From Eubacterium sp. (GTDB taxonomy: Bacteria; Bacillota; Clostridia; Lachnospirales; Lachnospiraceae), in assembly GCA_017539165.1 (NCBI GenBank), contig JAFYHN010000069.1, positions 1 to 35,485 of the forward strand: DNA of 35,485 nucleotides, in the 5' to 3' direction. Under the pieces are notes generated by a model. It made no database searches and was not told where the DNA came from. It was given only the letters and a program-made list of their open reading frames with translations. A program made the translations under genes and the position numbers. How positions within the stretch are numbered: the first letter of the stretch is position 1; each line of letters begins with the position of its first letter. Positions 24,903-32,942 of this stretch are shown here, piece by piece.

Positions 24903-26264
24903 TAATCCTGATATATATAAATCAGAATTATGTTCTGAAATAAGAGATATACGGATCGCCTGAGGGATATCACTGTTTCCAACAACGAATCTCTCGGCGG
25001 AGTATATCTGTATTCCTTTTTCAAAGAGATCTTTTTCCACTGTTGATGGAGAGATGTCTACTCCATCAGGAAGAAATGTCCATCTGATTGGGCAGTTGCT
25101 ATTTCCGGAGAATTTAAGTCCGGAACATATTTTATCGAAAAGTTTATTTCTCTCTTTAACTTCTTTTATGCGCAGTTCGCGTATCTTATCAATTTTACCC
25201 AGATTTATTATTCTTGTAAAAAGTTGCATCATAAGAGCCGGAGGTGTGATCACTATCGAATATAGTGTACTTGAAACCTCTGCATAATATTTTTCCGGAA
25301 CGTGTATTAGAGCAAGGCGGAGTCCTGGCGACAGTATCTTGGATACGCTTCCTATCATTATTCCATAATCCGGAGTGAAGGATGAGATAGGAGGGAGCGG
25401 CTCTGACATAAACAGAGAATATATACTGTCTTCAATAAGGGGCAGTTTTCTTTTATTTATATAGTCTGCAATTTCTCGTCTTGTATCAACATTCATCAGT
25501 TCTCCGGAAGGATTGTTAAAGTCCGGTATCAGATAGAAGCCTTTTACATCATGATTCTTAACTACATATTCCAGTGACTTAGCAGTAATAGCGTTATCAT
25601 ACATTGGAAGTGGGATAACCTGGATGCCGAGTGAGTTCGCAGCTACCTTAAGTCCTGGGTATGTTACGAATGTGGTTGCGATCTTATCTCCAGGAGAAAA
25701 GAGCGCAGAAAGAATACTAAAAATAGCGTTCTGACTTCCGGATGAAAAAAGAACGTTTTCTTTACTCGTTTTTAATCCATAGTAATTAAACCATCTGACA
25801 GCTGCTTTTATCTGAAGCTCGTCGTAATTTACAGGAGCATATTGCATCAGCTTGTAAAAGTCAGGTTCGGTTATCATTTCTTTCAGATAATCAGTTACGA
25901 TTTCTTCTATATCAGGATTTGGGAGAATAGCCCCCATTTCTATTGTCTTTTCGCTTGATTCGTGAATAGTGAGCATTCCCTGAGCTGCGGCATCAGATGC
26001 GACAAATGTTCCCCTTCCGACAACACTGCATAGAAGTCCTCTTTGCTCGCATAGTTTAAATGCTCGGGTGATGGTGCTGAGATGTATATCCAGATAATCA
26101 GCCAGTTCTCGCTGAGGAGGTAGTTTTGTTCCGGGTGTCAGACGACCTTCCAGAATATCAGCTTTTAATGTGTCCGCAAGAGCTATATAAAGTGGAGTTT
26201 CGCTGTTCTTATCTAATACTGGTTTCCAGCTCATGGGAAAATTTTCAAATGAATTAACTGGCAT
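24867..26264 (-). CDS. MocR/PdxR-type regulator (GntR winged helix fused to aminotransferase fold)
   Basis: A 465-residue chimera. Residues about 20-85 form a GntR winged helix (LYIALADTLKADILEGRLTPG, LPPQRELADYLDIHLSTI). The rest is a fold-type I aminotransferase domain with SGSQNAIFSIL, the Asn/Asp contacts PDFNNPSGE and EDSIYSLF, and a PLP lysine in GSVSKILSPGLRL. MocR proteins use this domain to sense PLP or an amino compound and usually control a neighbouring divergent gene. Here the divergent gene is an aminotransferase 125 bp away, with a perfect palindrome between. AAGGAGG precedes the ATG. It is the likely regulator of that gene and of itself. Confidence 0.92.
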   Translation of the reverse strand: MPVNSFENFPMSWKPVLDKNSETPLYIALADTLKADILEGRLTPGTKLPPQRELADYLDIHLSTITRAFKLCEQRGLLCSVVGRGTFVASDAAAQGMLTIHESSEKTIEMGAILPNPDIEEIVTDYLKEMITEPDFYKLMQYAPVNYDELQIKAAVRWFNYYGLKTSKENVLFSSGSQNAIFSILSALFSPGDKIATTFVTYPGLKVAANSLGIQVIPLPMYDNAITAKSLEYVVKNHDVKGFYLIPDFNNPSGELMNVDTRREIADYINKRKLPLIEDSIYSLFMSEPLPPISSFTPDYGIMIGSVSKILSPGLRLALIHVPEKYYAEVSSTLYSIVITPPALMMQLFTRIINLGKIDKIRELRIKEVKERNKLFDKICSGLKFSGNSNCPIRWTFLPDGVDISPSTVEKDLFEKGIQIYSAERFVVGNSDIPQAIRISLISEHNSDLYISGLKKINEYFNSLY

Positions 26265-26279
26265 GGTGCCTCCTTAAAG

Positions 26280-26298
26280 AATTGTCTTGAAGACAATT
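26280..26298. promoter_or_regulatory. Palindromic operator between the MocR and aminotransferase genes
   Basis: AATTGTCTTGAAGACAATT is a perfect inverted repeat with 9-bp arms and one central base. It lies 15 bp before the MocR start codon and upstream of the predicted aminotransferase promoter. It is the best candidate MocR binding site. Confidence 0.65.
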
Positions 26299-26304
26299 TT
26301 AATA

Positions 26305-26333
26305 TTGTATTCACATTTTTGCAATGATAGATT
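26305..26333 (+). promoter_or_regulatory. Possible promoter of the aminotransferase gene
   Basis: TTGTAT (26305-26310) and TAGATT (26328-26333) with a 17-bp spacer. The palindrome at 26280-26298 sits directly upstream of the -35, an activator-like position. Confidence 0.4.
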
Positions 26334-26389
26334 ATTCAAAAGATTGAGATAAAGAAAATCTGAAGGAGTATTTAAAGAGAGGTAGAAAT

Positions 26390-27562
26390 ATGTTTGAAGA
26401 GAAAATATCCGAATTAAGCTTATCCACACCGGCATCATTTATCCGGGCAATTCTTAAGACAACCGAAAATAGTGAGATCATATCCTTTGCTGGAGGACTT
26501 CCGAACCCTATCTCATTTCCTAAGGAAGAGATTAAGAAGTCTACTAATAGAGTAATTGATAAATATGGAAGCAAGGTATTCCAATATTCTATGACAGCGG
26601 GACTCAGGGAGCTGAGAGAATATATTGCTGAACACTTAAATAATTCGCAGGGGATGGATGTTACTCCTGATGAAATAATAGTAACAACAGGTTCTCAGCA
26701 GGCGCTGGATCTTATTGGAAAGGTTCTTATCAATCCGGGAGATTCTGTTGTTCTGGAAGAACCGTCATATCTGGGAGCTATTCAGGCCTTCAGTCAGTAT
26801 AGACCTGATATGTGTGCTATTACACTGGAAAGAGATGGCATGGATATGAATAAGCTTGAAGCAAAGCTGAAAGAATCAAACGTGAAGTTTATTTATACGG
26901 TTCCGAACTTTCAGAATCCTAGCGGGCTCACATATTCGAAGGAGAAGAGAGAAACTCTTCATAGATTAACGAGGAAGTATAACTGCATTCTGGTAGAGGA
27001 CGACCCTTATGGAGACCTTAAGTTTGATGGTAATCCATATGGATATATCAGCAGGAATGAGTTTGAAGGAAGTATTCTTCTTGGTACATTTTCCAAGACA
27101 GTTACTCCGGGAATGAGGAGCGGTTTTATGGTAATCCGGAATCCGGAGCTTCGACTTAGAATAAACACAGCAAAGGAAGCGGCAGACCTTCATTCAAATG
27201 TTTTTTCTCAGTATATTCTTTGGGATTATATGACGAATAATGATGTTCAGAAACATATATTGAAGATAAGAGAGCTTTACAGGAATCAGAGCAATGCTAT
27301 GATAAAGGCTATGGAAGATTCCTTTCCGGAGAGTGTATCATTTACCAGACCAGAAGGAGGGATGTTTATCTGGGTAACACTTCCTGAAGGTATGATAGCG
27401 CTTGATCTTTTTGAGAAGGCACGGAAAGAGAATGTTGTATTCGTTCCGGGAAATCCATTTTATATAGATGGAAGAGCGGCAAATACGATGAGACTCAATT
27501 ATACAAATTGTGATGAGAAGACCATAATAGAGGGAATTAACAGACTTTCCAGATTGTTGTAG
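26390..27562 (+). CDS. PLP-dependent aminotransferase (class I, 2-aminoadipate/LysN-like)
   Basis: A 390-residue fold-type I enzyme. Visible markers: FAGGLPNPISFP near residue 35, VTTGSQQALDLIGK (about 102-115), the Asn-Pro pair PNFQNPSGLTYS, the cofactor Asp region LVEDDPYGDLKF, the PLP lysine in LGTFSKTVTPGMRSG, and the substrate-carboxylate Arg in NTMRLNYTN. This pattern fits the 2-aminoadipate/aromatic aminotransferase subgroup with broad specificity; the substrate is not predictable. It is divergent from the MocR regulator, likely its activator. AGAGAGG precedes the ATG. The next promoter follows 22 bp after the stop with no obvious terminator. Confidence 0.9.
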   Translation: MFEEKISELSLSTPASFIRAILKTTENSEIISFAGGLPNPISFPKEEIKKSTNRVIDKYGSKVFQYSMTAGLRELREYIAEHLNNSQGMDVTPDEIIVTTGSQQALDLIGKVLINPGDSVVLEEPSYLGAIQAFSQYRPDMCAITLERDGMDMNKLEAKLKESNVKFIYTVPNFQNPSGLTYSKEKRETLHRLTRKYNCILVEDDPYGDLKFDGNPYGYISRNEFEGSILLGTFSKTVTPGMRSGFMVIRNPELRLRINTAKEAADLHSNVFSQYILWDYMTNNDVQKHILKIRELYRNQSNAMIKAMEDSFPESVSFTRPEGGMFIWVTLPEGMIALDLFEKARKENVVFVPGNPFYIDGRAANTMRLNYTNCDEKTIIEGINRLSRLL

Positions 27563-27583
27563 AAATATTTTAGAAAAAAGTTG

Positions 27584-27614
27584 TTGACTCTTACGTTGCG
27601 TAATAGTTTATGAT
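27584..27614 (+). promoter_or_regulatory. MerR-type promoter with 19-bp spacer and centred palindrome
   Basis: TTGACT (27584-27589) and TATGAT (27609-27614) are separated by 19 bp, longer than optimal as in MerR-controlled promoters. The inverted repeat ACTcTTACG-TTG-CGTAAtAGT (27587-27607) fills the spacer. The regulator encoded downstream should bind here and untwist the DNA when loaded with ligand. Confidence 0.85.
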
Positions 27615-27646
27615 TACATCAACACGTGACAAGGAGGAATCTGAAA

Positions 27647-28378
27647 ATGATGACAGTACATGAGGTAAGCAGAATTTCAGGAGTGAGTATACGCACTCTT
27701 CAGTATTATGATAGTATAGGGTTACTGAAACCGTCGGACTATACTGAATCAGGGTACAGACTGTATGACGATACAGCAATAGAAAGACTGCAGCTGATAC
27801 TGCTATTTAGAGAATTAGAGTTTCCTCTTAAAGATATTAAGAAGATTATAGATAGTCCTAAGTTTGATAAGGATAAGGCTCTGGAACAGCAGATCGAACT
27901 CCTGACACTTAAGATGGAACGTTTAGAGAATCTACTTAATCTGGCGCGTGGAATAAAAAAGATAGGAGTTGATAAAATAATGGATTTTTCAGCATTTGAT
28001 ACTAAGAAGATAGAAGAATATGCTGCTAAGGCAAAAGAGTCCTGGGGCGATACAGATGCTTATAAAGAATATGAAGAGAAGAGTAAAGGCAGGACATCAG
28101 AAGATAATGCAAATATAGCAAAAGATATGATGAAGATATTTACAGAATTCGGTGGAATGAAGGATATGGAGCCTGGATCTGAAGCGGTTCAGAAACAGGT
28201 GAAGAAATTGCAGGATTACATCACAGAAAAAATGTATACCTGCACAAATGAAATTCTTTCCAGCCTTGGAAAAGCTTATAGTGCACCAGGAGAAATGAAT
28301 GCAAATATAGATGCTGCCGGCGGAGAAGGAACCGGTGAATTCGTTGATAAAGCTATTCAGATCTATTGTTCAAAGTAG
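27647..28378 (+). CDS. MerR family regulator with TipAS drug-sensing domain
   Basis: A 243-residue protein from the ATG at 27647, 9 bases after AAGGAGG (a GTG at 27626 is upstream of that site and unlikely). The MerR winged helix is at residues 3-70 (VHEVSRISGVSIRTLQYYDS, GYRLYDD), followed by a long dimerisation helix (about 75-110) and a TipAS domain (about 120-240) with ESWGDTDAYKEYEEKSKGR and the late segments TCTNEILSSLGKAY and FVDKAIQIYCS. TipAS domains bind thiopeptides and other large antibiotics (TipA, Mta, AlbA). Autoregulation through the preceding promoter is strongly suggested. No efflux gene follows, so its role may be drug binding plus regulation of distant genes. Confidence 0.9.
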   Translation: MMTVHEVSRISGVSIRTLQYYDSIGLLKPSDYTESGYRLYDDTAIERLQLILLFRELEFPLKDIKKIIDSPKFDKDKALEQQIELLTLKMERLENLLNLARGIKKIGVDKIMDFSAFDTKKIEEYAAKAKESWGDTDAYKEYEEKSKGRTSEDNANIAKDMMKIFTEFGGMKDMEPGSEAVQKQVKKLQDYITEKMYTCTNEILSSLGKAYSAPGEMNANIDAAGGEGTGEFVDKAIQIYCSK

Positions 28379-28431
28379 AACTAGTATAGAGATTTTTAAA
28401 TAACTAGACAAATTTCCGCAAACGAGAGTTG

Positions 28432-28445
28432 TGGATTCCAATCAA
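28432..28445. repeat. 14-bp direct repeat over a stop codon, copy 2
   Basis: Identical to 24857-24870. The TGA stop of the minus-strand diguanylate cyclase gene occupies the same bases (positions 11-13 of the repeat). Confidence 0.5.
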
Positions 28446-30082
28446 GAAGAAATAATAGTAGGGACGCCGTCGATGGTATATGTCACGGCGTTCTTTCCGT
28501 GATCTTTGGAATAGTAGAGGTTTTTATCAGCCTCAACCAAAGTGGCCTGAGATAGACGGCCCGATGAAACGCCGAGACTTATTGTTACCCCATCCATAAA
28601 GTCCCATTTTTGCCACTCGAAATCACGCCGGATATTTTCAGCAATTCGTAGGGCCATCGAAGGATCGCTATCGTAGACTATCATGACGAATTCTTCACCA
28701 CCATAGCGAAAACATCTGTTTTTGCTGTTGTGCATCAGTTTAAGAAGGGCACCAAGGCGCTTCAATACTACGTCACCTTTATCGTGACCATAAGTATCAT
28801 TGACTCGTTTGAAGTTATCTATATCCATCATGATAAAAGAAACATTCTTTGGATAAAATAATCCTGGTAAGATATAGTATCTCAGCTTTCTTCTGTTGCC
28901 AACGCCAGTAAGAGGGTCCCGTAAACTGTATGAGATAATTATGATAATTATTGAAAGGAGCGTGACAGCAATTATTACATCTAAGAGATGAAGTCTGTTT
29001 TTACGACGGGCTTCTTCAAGTGAGGCATTAAGTTCAGCTTGTTCATTGATTCCATTTTCTAAAGGCTCACTAATAAGGGCTGCATAATCATTACTCAGCT
29101 TATTAACGATAGTATTATAATTTTCAAGGATGCGATCATTTATTTCAGAATGTGTAGTTTCAGAAAGAGTATAACCGCCTTCAGATATTTCGGTAAGAAT
29201 TTTCTGCTCCTGTTTTAAGTAACCGAATTTGCTGCTGGCTGTTCTATATTCTGTAAGGTAGTTCATAAGACCTTTTTCATCACCTTGATGGGCGGCTAGC
29301 TTACAAGCAACATCATAATATGGCAAAACAAAGTCACGTGTGATAATATCAGCATAAATAGTAGATGAGAAGAATTCACTGTCCTTATGTTTATCAAGAA
29401 TAGAGGTGGCGTCATCATAGTTACCATTCTCATAAGCAAGAGAAGCATAAACCATATCGTTGATTGCAACATAGGAGTCATGCCATATAGCGTCTGTATT
29501 CTGGGAAAGAATTGAGGACGAAGTGTCAATCATTTGTTTGGCGTCATTCAGATTTTCGTCGTTTATCAGTAGTATAGCCTGCATTCTGTAGGCATAGGAC
29601 TTAACCTGAGGATCCTGTATATCTTCTAGTGGGCAGATCTCAGATGCTTTATCTGTGTATATTTTCGCTTGTTCGATATTACAGTCTGTCAGATAGTAGT
29701 TGGCTATGTCTTCGTATATATTAACGGCTATCGATTTGTCTTCAGATTTGTTAAGATAGTAGAGTGCATTACCAAGAGTATGGTAGAAACTTAATGTGTC
29801 TTCTTTGAATTTATAGATTTGAGCGATGCGCTCATAAAGATGTCCCTTGTCATAGTCAGTTATATATGGGAGGTCCAATAGTTGAGTCATTTCATTGATA
29901 TATTTATCATAGGAATCTTCTTCGTAACTTAGATCGTTGTTAATGTAAGAATTGATTCGTTCATGTGTGCTATGAGCGACATTTTTTTTGTAAGGACGCA
30001 CCAAAAGAAAGTACACCGCAGTAAGTACGGCGATTACGGAAATGACTATTATAATTTTTTTTACAACAGTCTTTCTGTACAT
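28442..30082 (-). CDS. Diguanylate cyclase with extracytoplasmic TPR-like sensor
   Basis: A 546-residue membrane protein. TM1 is at about residues 8-28 and TM2 (LLDVIIAVTLLSIIIIIISY) at about 365-385; between them lie some 335 helical residues with TPR-like spacing (HLYERIAQIYKFKEDTLSFY, IYEDIANYYLTDCNIEQAKIY), outside the membrane. The GGDEF domain starts RDPLTGVGNRRKL, has MDIDNFKRVNDTYGHDKGD and the active GGEEF in FRYGGEEFVMIV. No RxxD inhibitory site is present at the usual distance. It should make c-di-GMP in response to a peptide, protein or carbohydrate cue. GGGAG precedes the ATG. It is a different architecture from the other cyclase in this window. Confidence 0.88.
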   Translation of the reverse strand: MYRKTVVKKIIIVISVIAVLTAVYFLLVRPYKKNVAHSTHERINSYINNDLSYEEDSYDKYINEMTQLLDLPYITDYDKGHLYERIAQIYKFKEDTLSFYHTLGNALYYLNKSEDKSIAVNIYEDIANYYLTDCNIEQAKIYTDKASEICPLEDIQDPQVKSYAYRMQAILLINDENLNDAKQMIDTSSSILSQNTDAIWHDSYVAINDMVYASLAYENGNYDDATSILDKHKDSEFFSSTIYADIITRDFVLPYYDVACKLAAHQGDEKGLMNYLTEYRTASSKFGYLKQEQKILTEISEGGYTLSETTHSEINDRILENYNTIVNKLSNDYAALISEPLENGINEQAELNASLEEARRKNRLHLLDVIIAVTLLSIIIIIISYSLRDPLTGVGNRRKLRYYILPGLFYPKNVSFIMMDIDNFKRVNDTYGHDKGDVVLKRLGALLKLMHNSKNRCFRYGGEEFVMIVYDSDPSMALRIAENIRRDFEWQKWDFMDGVTISLGVSSGRLSQATLVEADKNLYYSKDHGKNAVTYTIDGVPTIISS

Positions 30083-30176
30083 GAGTAATCTCCCTAAAAC
30101 TATTATGCTTATATTTTATCCTATTTATGTAAATATGTAAATTTCAACATAAAAGAAAGTTGGAGGAATGGAACAG

Positions 30177-31070
30177 ATGCGGATTGATAAAAGAAAGATC
30201 ACTATACTTTATTTGATAATTACGGTATTACTTACATGGCTTTGCCAGTTTATGCCGATTATAATTGGAATGGATGTGGAAAATACGTCGATTTCATCTT
30301 TTGATTATTCGTCAATCTTTTTTGGAATCGGTGGAGTTATGCCGACTCTGGTTGGTGTAATTTTTGTTTTCATATATTATACAAAAGAAGGTGTAAGGGA
30401 TTTCTTAAAAAGATGTTTTGTTCCAAATAAAGAGTGTATTGTGGCAATTATAATTTCGCTTGGCCTGGTATGGGTTGAAGTGGCGGTCACACAGCTGATT
30501 TCAAAGGGAATTGGCGCAGAAGCCTTGGGATTTGAAGGGTTGAAGTTGATTGCTAAAAATCCACTGTATTTCTTTTACTTCTTGTTTTGGGGAATAATAT
30601 CCGGACCATTTTCGGAGGAGTTCGGATGGCGTGGTTTTCTGACAGATCGTTTGTTTCATAAAGAGAAACTACTGCGGATGTCTTTATTCATAGGCTTTAT
30701 CTGGGGAATTTGGCATTTCCCTTTATATTTTTATCCTTCACAGATTCAGCATGATTGGTTTTTGATAAATCCGATTTTGGGATTGTCTTTTGTTATAAGC
30801 TGCATGAGTGCTGCTTTGGTATATACAACAATATACATTATTGCTAACAGAAGAGTATTTGCGATATTCTTTTTGCATTTGTTTAAGAATATTATTCTTA
30901 CTGGAGCAATGATTTATCCTTTTAGTGAGACTTATAGCGTGGTGGTGGTTCCTGTGGAGATTGTGATTGATGTATTGTTTTATATTGTTGTCACTCGGAC
31001 AAAGTTTTATAAACGAGCCCTGGAAAATGTATCTGATTATGATGGTTTAAAAGATTTTAAGAAGTTATGA
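30177..31070 (+). CDS. CPBP family intramembrane glutamic endopeptidase (CAAX protease-like)
   Basis: A 297-residue protein with about eight hydrophobic helices. The conserved motifs are SEEFGWRGFL (the EExxxR motif) and IWGIWHFPLYF (second catalytic-region His); the final His/Asn motif is HLFKNI. Members cleave within membranes, and in Gram-positive bacteria often protect against self-made bacteriocins or process peptides. The ATG at 30177 has GGAGG 10 bases upstream; the ATG at 30168 is only 1 base from it and is less likely. There are no bacteriocin genes nearby, so the role is open. Confidence 0.87.
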   Translation: MRIDKRKITILYLIITVLLTWLCQFMPIIIGMDVENTSISSFDYSSIFFGIGGVMPTLVGVIFVFIYYTKEGVRDFLKRCFVPNKECIVAIIISLGLVWVEVAVTQLISKGIGAEALGFEGLKLIAKNPLYFFYFLFWGIISGPFSEEFGWRGFLTDRLFHKEKLLRMSLFIGFIWGIWHFPLYFYPSQIQHDWFLINPILGLSFVISCMSAALVYTTIYIIANRRVFAIFFLHLFKNIILTGAMIYPFSETYSVVVVPVEIVIDVLFYIVVTRTKFYKRALENVSDYDGLKDFKKL

Positions 31071-31164
31071 GAAAAACTTTGTACGCAAGAGCTGACAGTG
31101 TAACGTAGTAAAAATATTTCCTTGTTCGATAATATTACCAACATATATCAAGGAGATACATTAA

Positions 31165-31279
31165 ATGAACGAGGAAGCAATCAGCTGAAACTGATGAGGA
31201 GTTGTGCGGAAGAGGATATGTCCACTGTACTGCATGGCAGGAAGCCTATAGAGGTATAGTATGCGACAGATATCTTTAA
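31165..31279 (+). pseudogene. Decayed GNAT acetyltransferase N-terminal fragment
   Basis: An intact ribosome site (AAGGAG) and ATG start MNEEAIS, then a stop. A second frame continues AETDEELCGRGYVHCTAWQEAYRGIVCDRYL and stops at 31279. The HxxxWQEAYRGIV segment is typical of the first helix of GNAT N-acetyltransferases. The gene is thus frameshifted near 31185 and truncated before the acetyl-CoA motif. The next complete GNAT gene starts 21 bp later. Confidence 0.6.
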
Positions 31280-31300
31280 AAATATAGGAGTAGGAAACAA

Positions 31301-31783
31301 ATGATCAGAGAAGTAAAAAGGGAAGAAATTCCGGAATGTGTAAGCCTTATAAAGAAGGCATTTTTGACCGTGGCAGATGAATTTGGATTTACGGAAGAGA
31401 ATGCACCGAGATTTACTGCATTTGCAACAACCGAAGAGAGATTAATGTGGCATATGGATGGAGAACATCGCCCCATGTATGTCTTTGAGGATGATGGAGT
31501 TCTTTGCGGGTATTATTCTTTACTGATTCAGGAAAATAACGAGTGTGAATTGAATAATGTTGCGGTCTTACCGGATTATCGCCATAAAGGTATAGGGAAA
31601 AAGCTGATAGACCATGCTTTTAGTATGGCGAAAGAGCTTGGTTGCAATGTGATGAATATTGGTATTGTTGAGGAAAATGTCAGGCTGCGTGAATGGTATG
31701 AAAAAGCAGGGGCAGTACATGTTGGAACTCATAAATTTGACTTTTTCCCATTCACATGCGGTTATATGAAAAAGGAACTTTAA
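31301..31783 (+). CDS. GNAT family N-acetyltransferase
   Basis: A 160-residue single-domain enzyme. Motif A, LNNVAVLPDYRHKGIGKKLI (about 83-102), contains the acetyl-CoA pyrophosphate loop (R-H-K-G-I-G). The helical segment RLREWYEKAGAVHVGTHKF is motif B. The substrate is unknown; the compact size and terminal FTCGYMKKEL are like small-molecule acetyltransferases. The ribosome site is TAGGAG. It follows a decayed relative and precedes another GNAT gene 35 bp on, likely the same transcript. Confidence 0.88.
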   Translation: MIREVKREEIPECVSLIKKAFLTVADEFGFTEENAPRFTAFATTEERLMWHMDGEHRPMYVFEDDGVLCGYYSLLIQENNECELNNVAVLPDYRHKGIGKKLIDHAFSMAKELGCNVMNIGIVEENVRLREWYEKAGAVHVGTHKFDFFPFTCGYMKKEL

Positions 31784-31818
31784 GCTTTTTACTTTGAATT
31801 TAATGGAACGGTGAAATC

Positions 31819-32271
31819 ATGGAATTTGTATATAGAAAAGCAGAATTATCTGATTCCCCAAAGATAGCAGAATTATTTATCGAAATGCTCAGGACTATCT
31901 ATAACACAAATGATGTGGAAGGATATGAAACCGGTTATCTCGATAAGTTTTTTTCCGGAAACGAAGATCTTATATATGTTGCAGAACTTGATAAAGAAGT
32001 TGTGGCATATCTCTCAATAGAAGTGCATAGAGAAGACGAGTATGTTTATTTGGATGATCTGTCTGTGACGAAAAAGTACCGTGACAAAGGCATAGGCACG
32101 GAACTCATAAGCATGGCGGAGGACTATTCAAAAGATATAGGTATTTCAGCGATAGTGTTTCATGTAGAAAAAACAAATGAGAGAGCGCATGAACTGTATA
32201 GAAAGCTTGGTTATTTGGATAATGAGGATCAGGGAAATCGTATGAGGATGGTCAAGGTACTAAAAGAATAA
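31819..32271 (+). CDS. GNAT family N-acetyltransferase
   Basis: A 150-residue enzyme with YLDDLSVTKKYRDKGIGTELI (about 74-94) as acetyl-CoA-binding motif A and VFHVEKTNERAHELYRKLGY as motif B, the pattern of RimI/aminoglycoside-type small acetyltransferases. The substrate is not predictable. The ribosome site is weak (GGAACGG), suggesting coupling to the preceding GNAT gene. Confidence 0.87.
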   Translation: MEFVYRKAELSDSPKIAELFIEMLRTIYNTNDVEGYETGYLDKFFSGNEDLIYVAELDKEVVAYLSIEVHREDEYVYLDDLSVTKKYRDKGIGTELISMAEDYSKDIGISAIVFHVEKTNERAHELYRKLGYLDNEDQGNRMRMVKVLKE

Positions 32272-32291
32272 ATGGAAATAAGGTTTACACG

Positions 32292-32507
32292 GTGGAGCCT
32301 GACCCCTTTAAGAAAGTATTTCACTATGTATTTAAACTGGTAATTCTGGCGGGGGCGTGGGTTTTGATATTCCTTATCACGGGTGGACTTATCATTGCGC
32401 ATGGAATCGGAAAGACCGAGCTTTCTATGCAGCTTGGACTTTCTACTAGAACTATAGCAAAGATAGGAAAAGGCGAAAATCTTTCAAATCGGAGTTTGAG
32501 GGGGTAA
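32292..32507 (+). pseudogene. Chimeric remnant: hydrophobic segment joined to part of an HTH_26 (Xre) domain
   Basis: A 71-codon open frame with only a GTG start and no ribosome site. The first half is one hydrophobic helix (LVILAGAWVLIFLITGGLII). The second half, GKTELSMQLGLSTRTIAKIGKGENLS, matches the core of short Xre proteins of the HTH_26 type (normally NKTEL...LSTTTIAKLGKGENVS), but both the N-terminal helix and C-terminal third are missing. It looks like two joined fragments, not a working gene. Confidence 0.5.
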
Positions 32508-32508
32508 A

Positions 32509-32844
32509 ATGCATCAATTAGAATGTAAAAAATGTGGCTATTCATATTCAGCGCCTACTACTGCAAATGAGATTTATATATGTCCAAAATGCAATTCTTA
32601 TGTGGGCTGTCTTTGTGATTATGGATTTGGTCCTATAGTTCCATGTATTATTTATCACGGAGAAAAAGAAGTAGCTAGGATAGACTACCGTAATTACACA
32701 AAATATCAACTTAAATCAGATGCTTTTGGATTAGACATTGCTCTTACTAAAGGATATAAAAACTTGGAAGTATATGATGAGGCTACAAAAATTATTACTG
32801 ATGCCTTGAAGGAAAAAAGTCATGAACAAATGCGAGAGTGTTGA
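32509..32844 (+). CDS. Small zinc-ribbon protein, hypothetical
   Basis: A 111-residue protein. Two CxxC knuckles (CKKCGYSYSA and CPKCNSYVGC), plus another Cys, make an N-terminal zinc ribbon (residues 5-40). The remainder is a short alpha/beta region (GEKEVARIDYRNYTKYQL, EVYDEATKIITDALKEK). I do not recognise the family. GAGGGGG 3-4 bases before the ATG is a strong site. It is followed by a 24-nt repeat shared with 33642-33665. Confidence 0.6.
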   Translation: MHQLECKKCGYSYSAPTTANEIYICPKCNSYVGCLCDYGFGPIVPCIIYHGEKEVARIDYRNYTKYQLKSDAFGLDIALTKGYKNLEVYDEATKIITDALKEKSHEQMREC

Positions 32845-32876
32845 GTTCTTAGACAAATTCAAGTTTGTAGAGGTGG

Positions 32877-32900
32877 AAGATTTCGGTTTTTCTCACTAAC
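32877..32900 (+). repeat. 24-nt intergenic repeat, copy 1
   Basis: AAGATTTCGGTTTTTCTCAC plus TAAC lies 32 bp after the zinc-ribbon gene. The second copy at 33642-33665 differs at two positions. Confidence 0.65.
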
Positions 32901-32942
32901 ATATCTCGTAAGTTGACTTTGGATTTTTGAGGAGTGAATATC

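Noticed and set aside
31080-31120. GCTGACAGTGTAACGTAGT resembling part of a MerR-type operator
   Set aside because: No 19-bp-spaced -10 box, no symmetrical arms and no adjacent MerR gene; could be a remnant, but the evidence is too thin.
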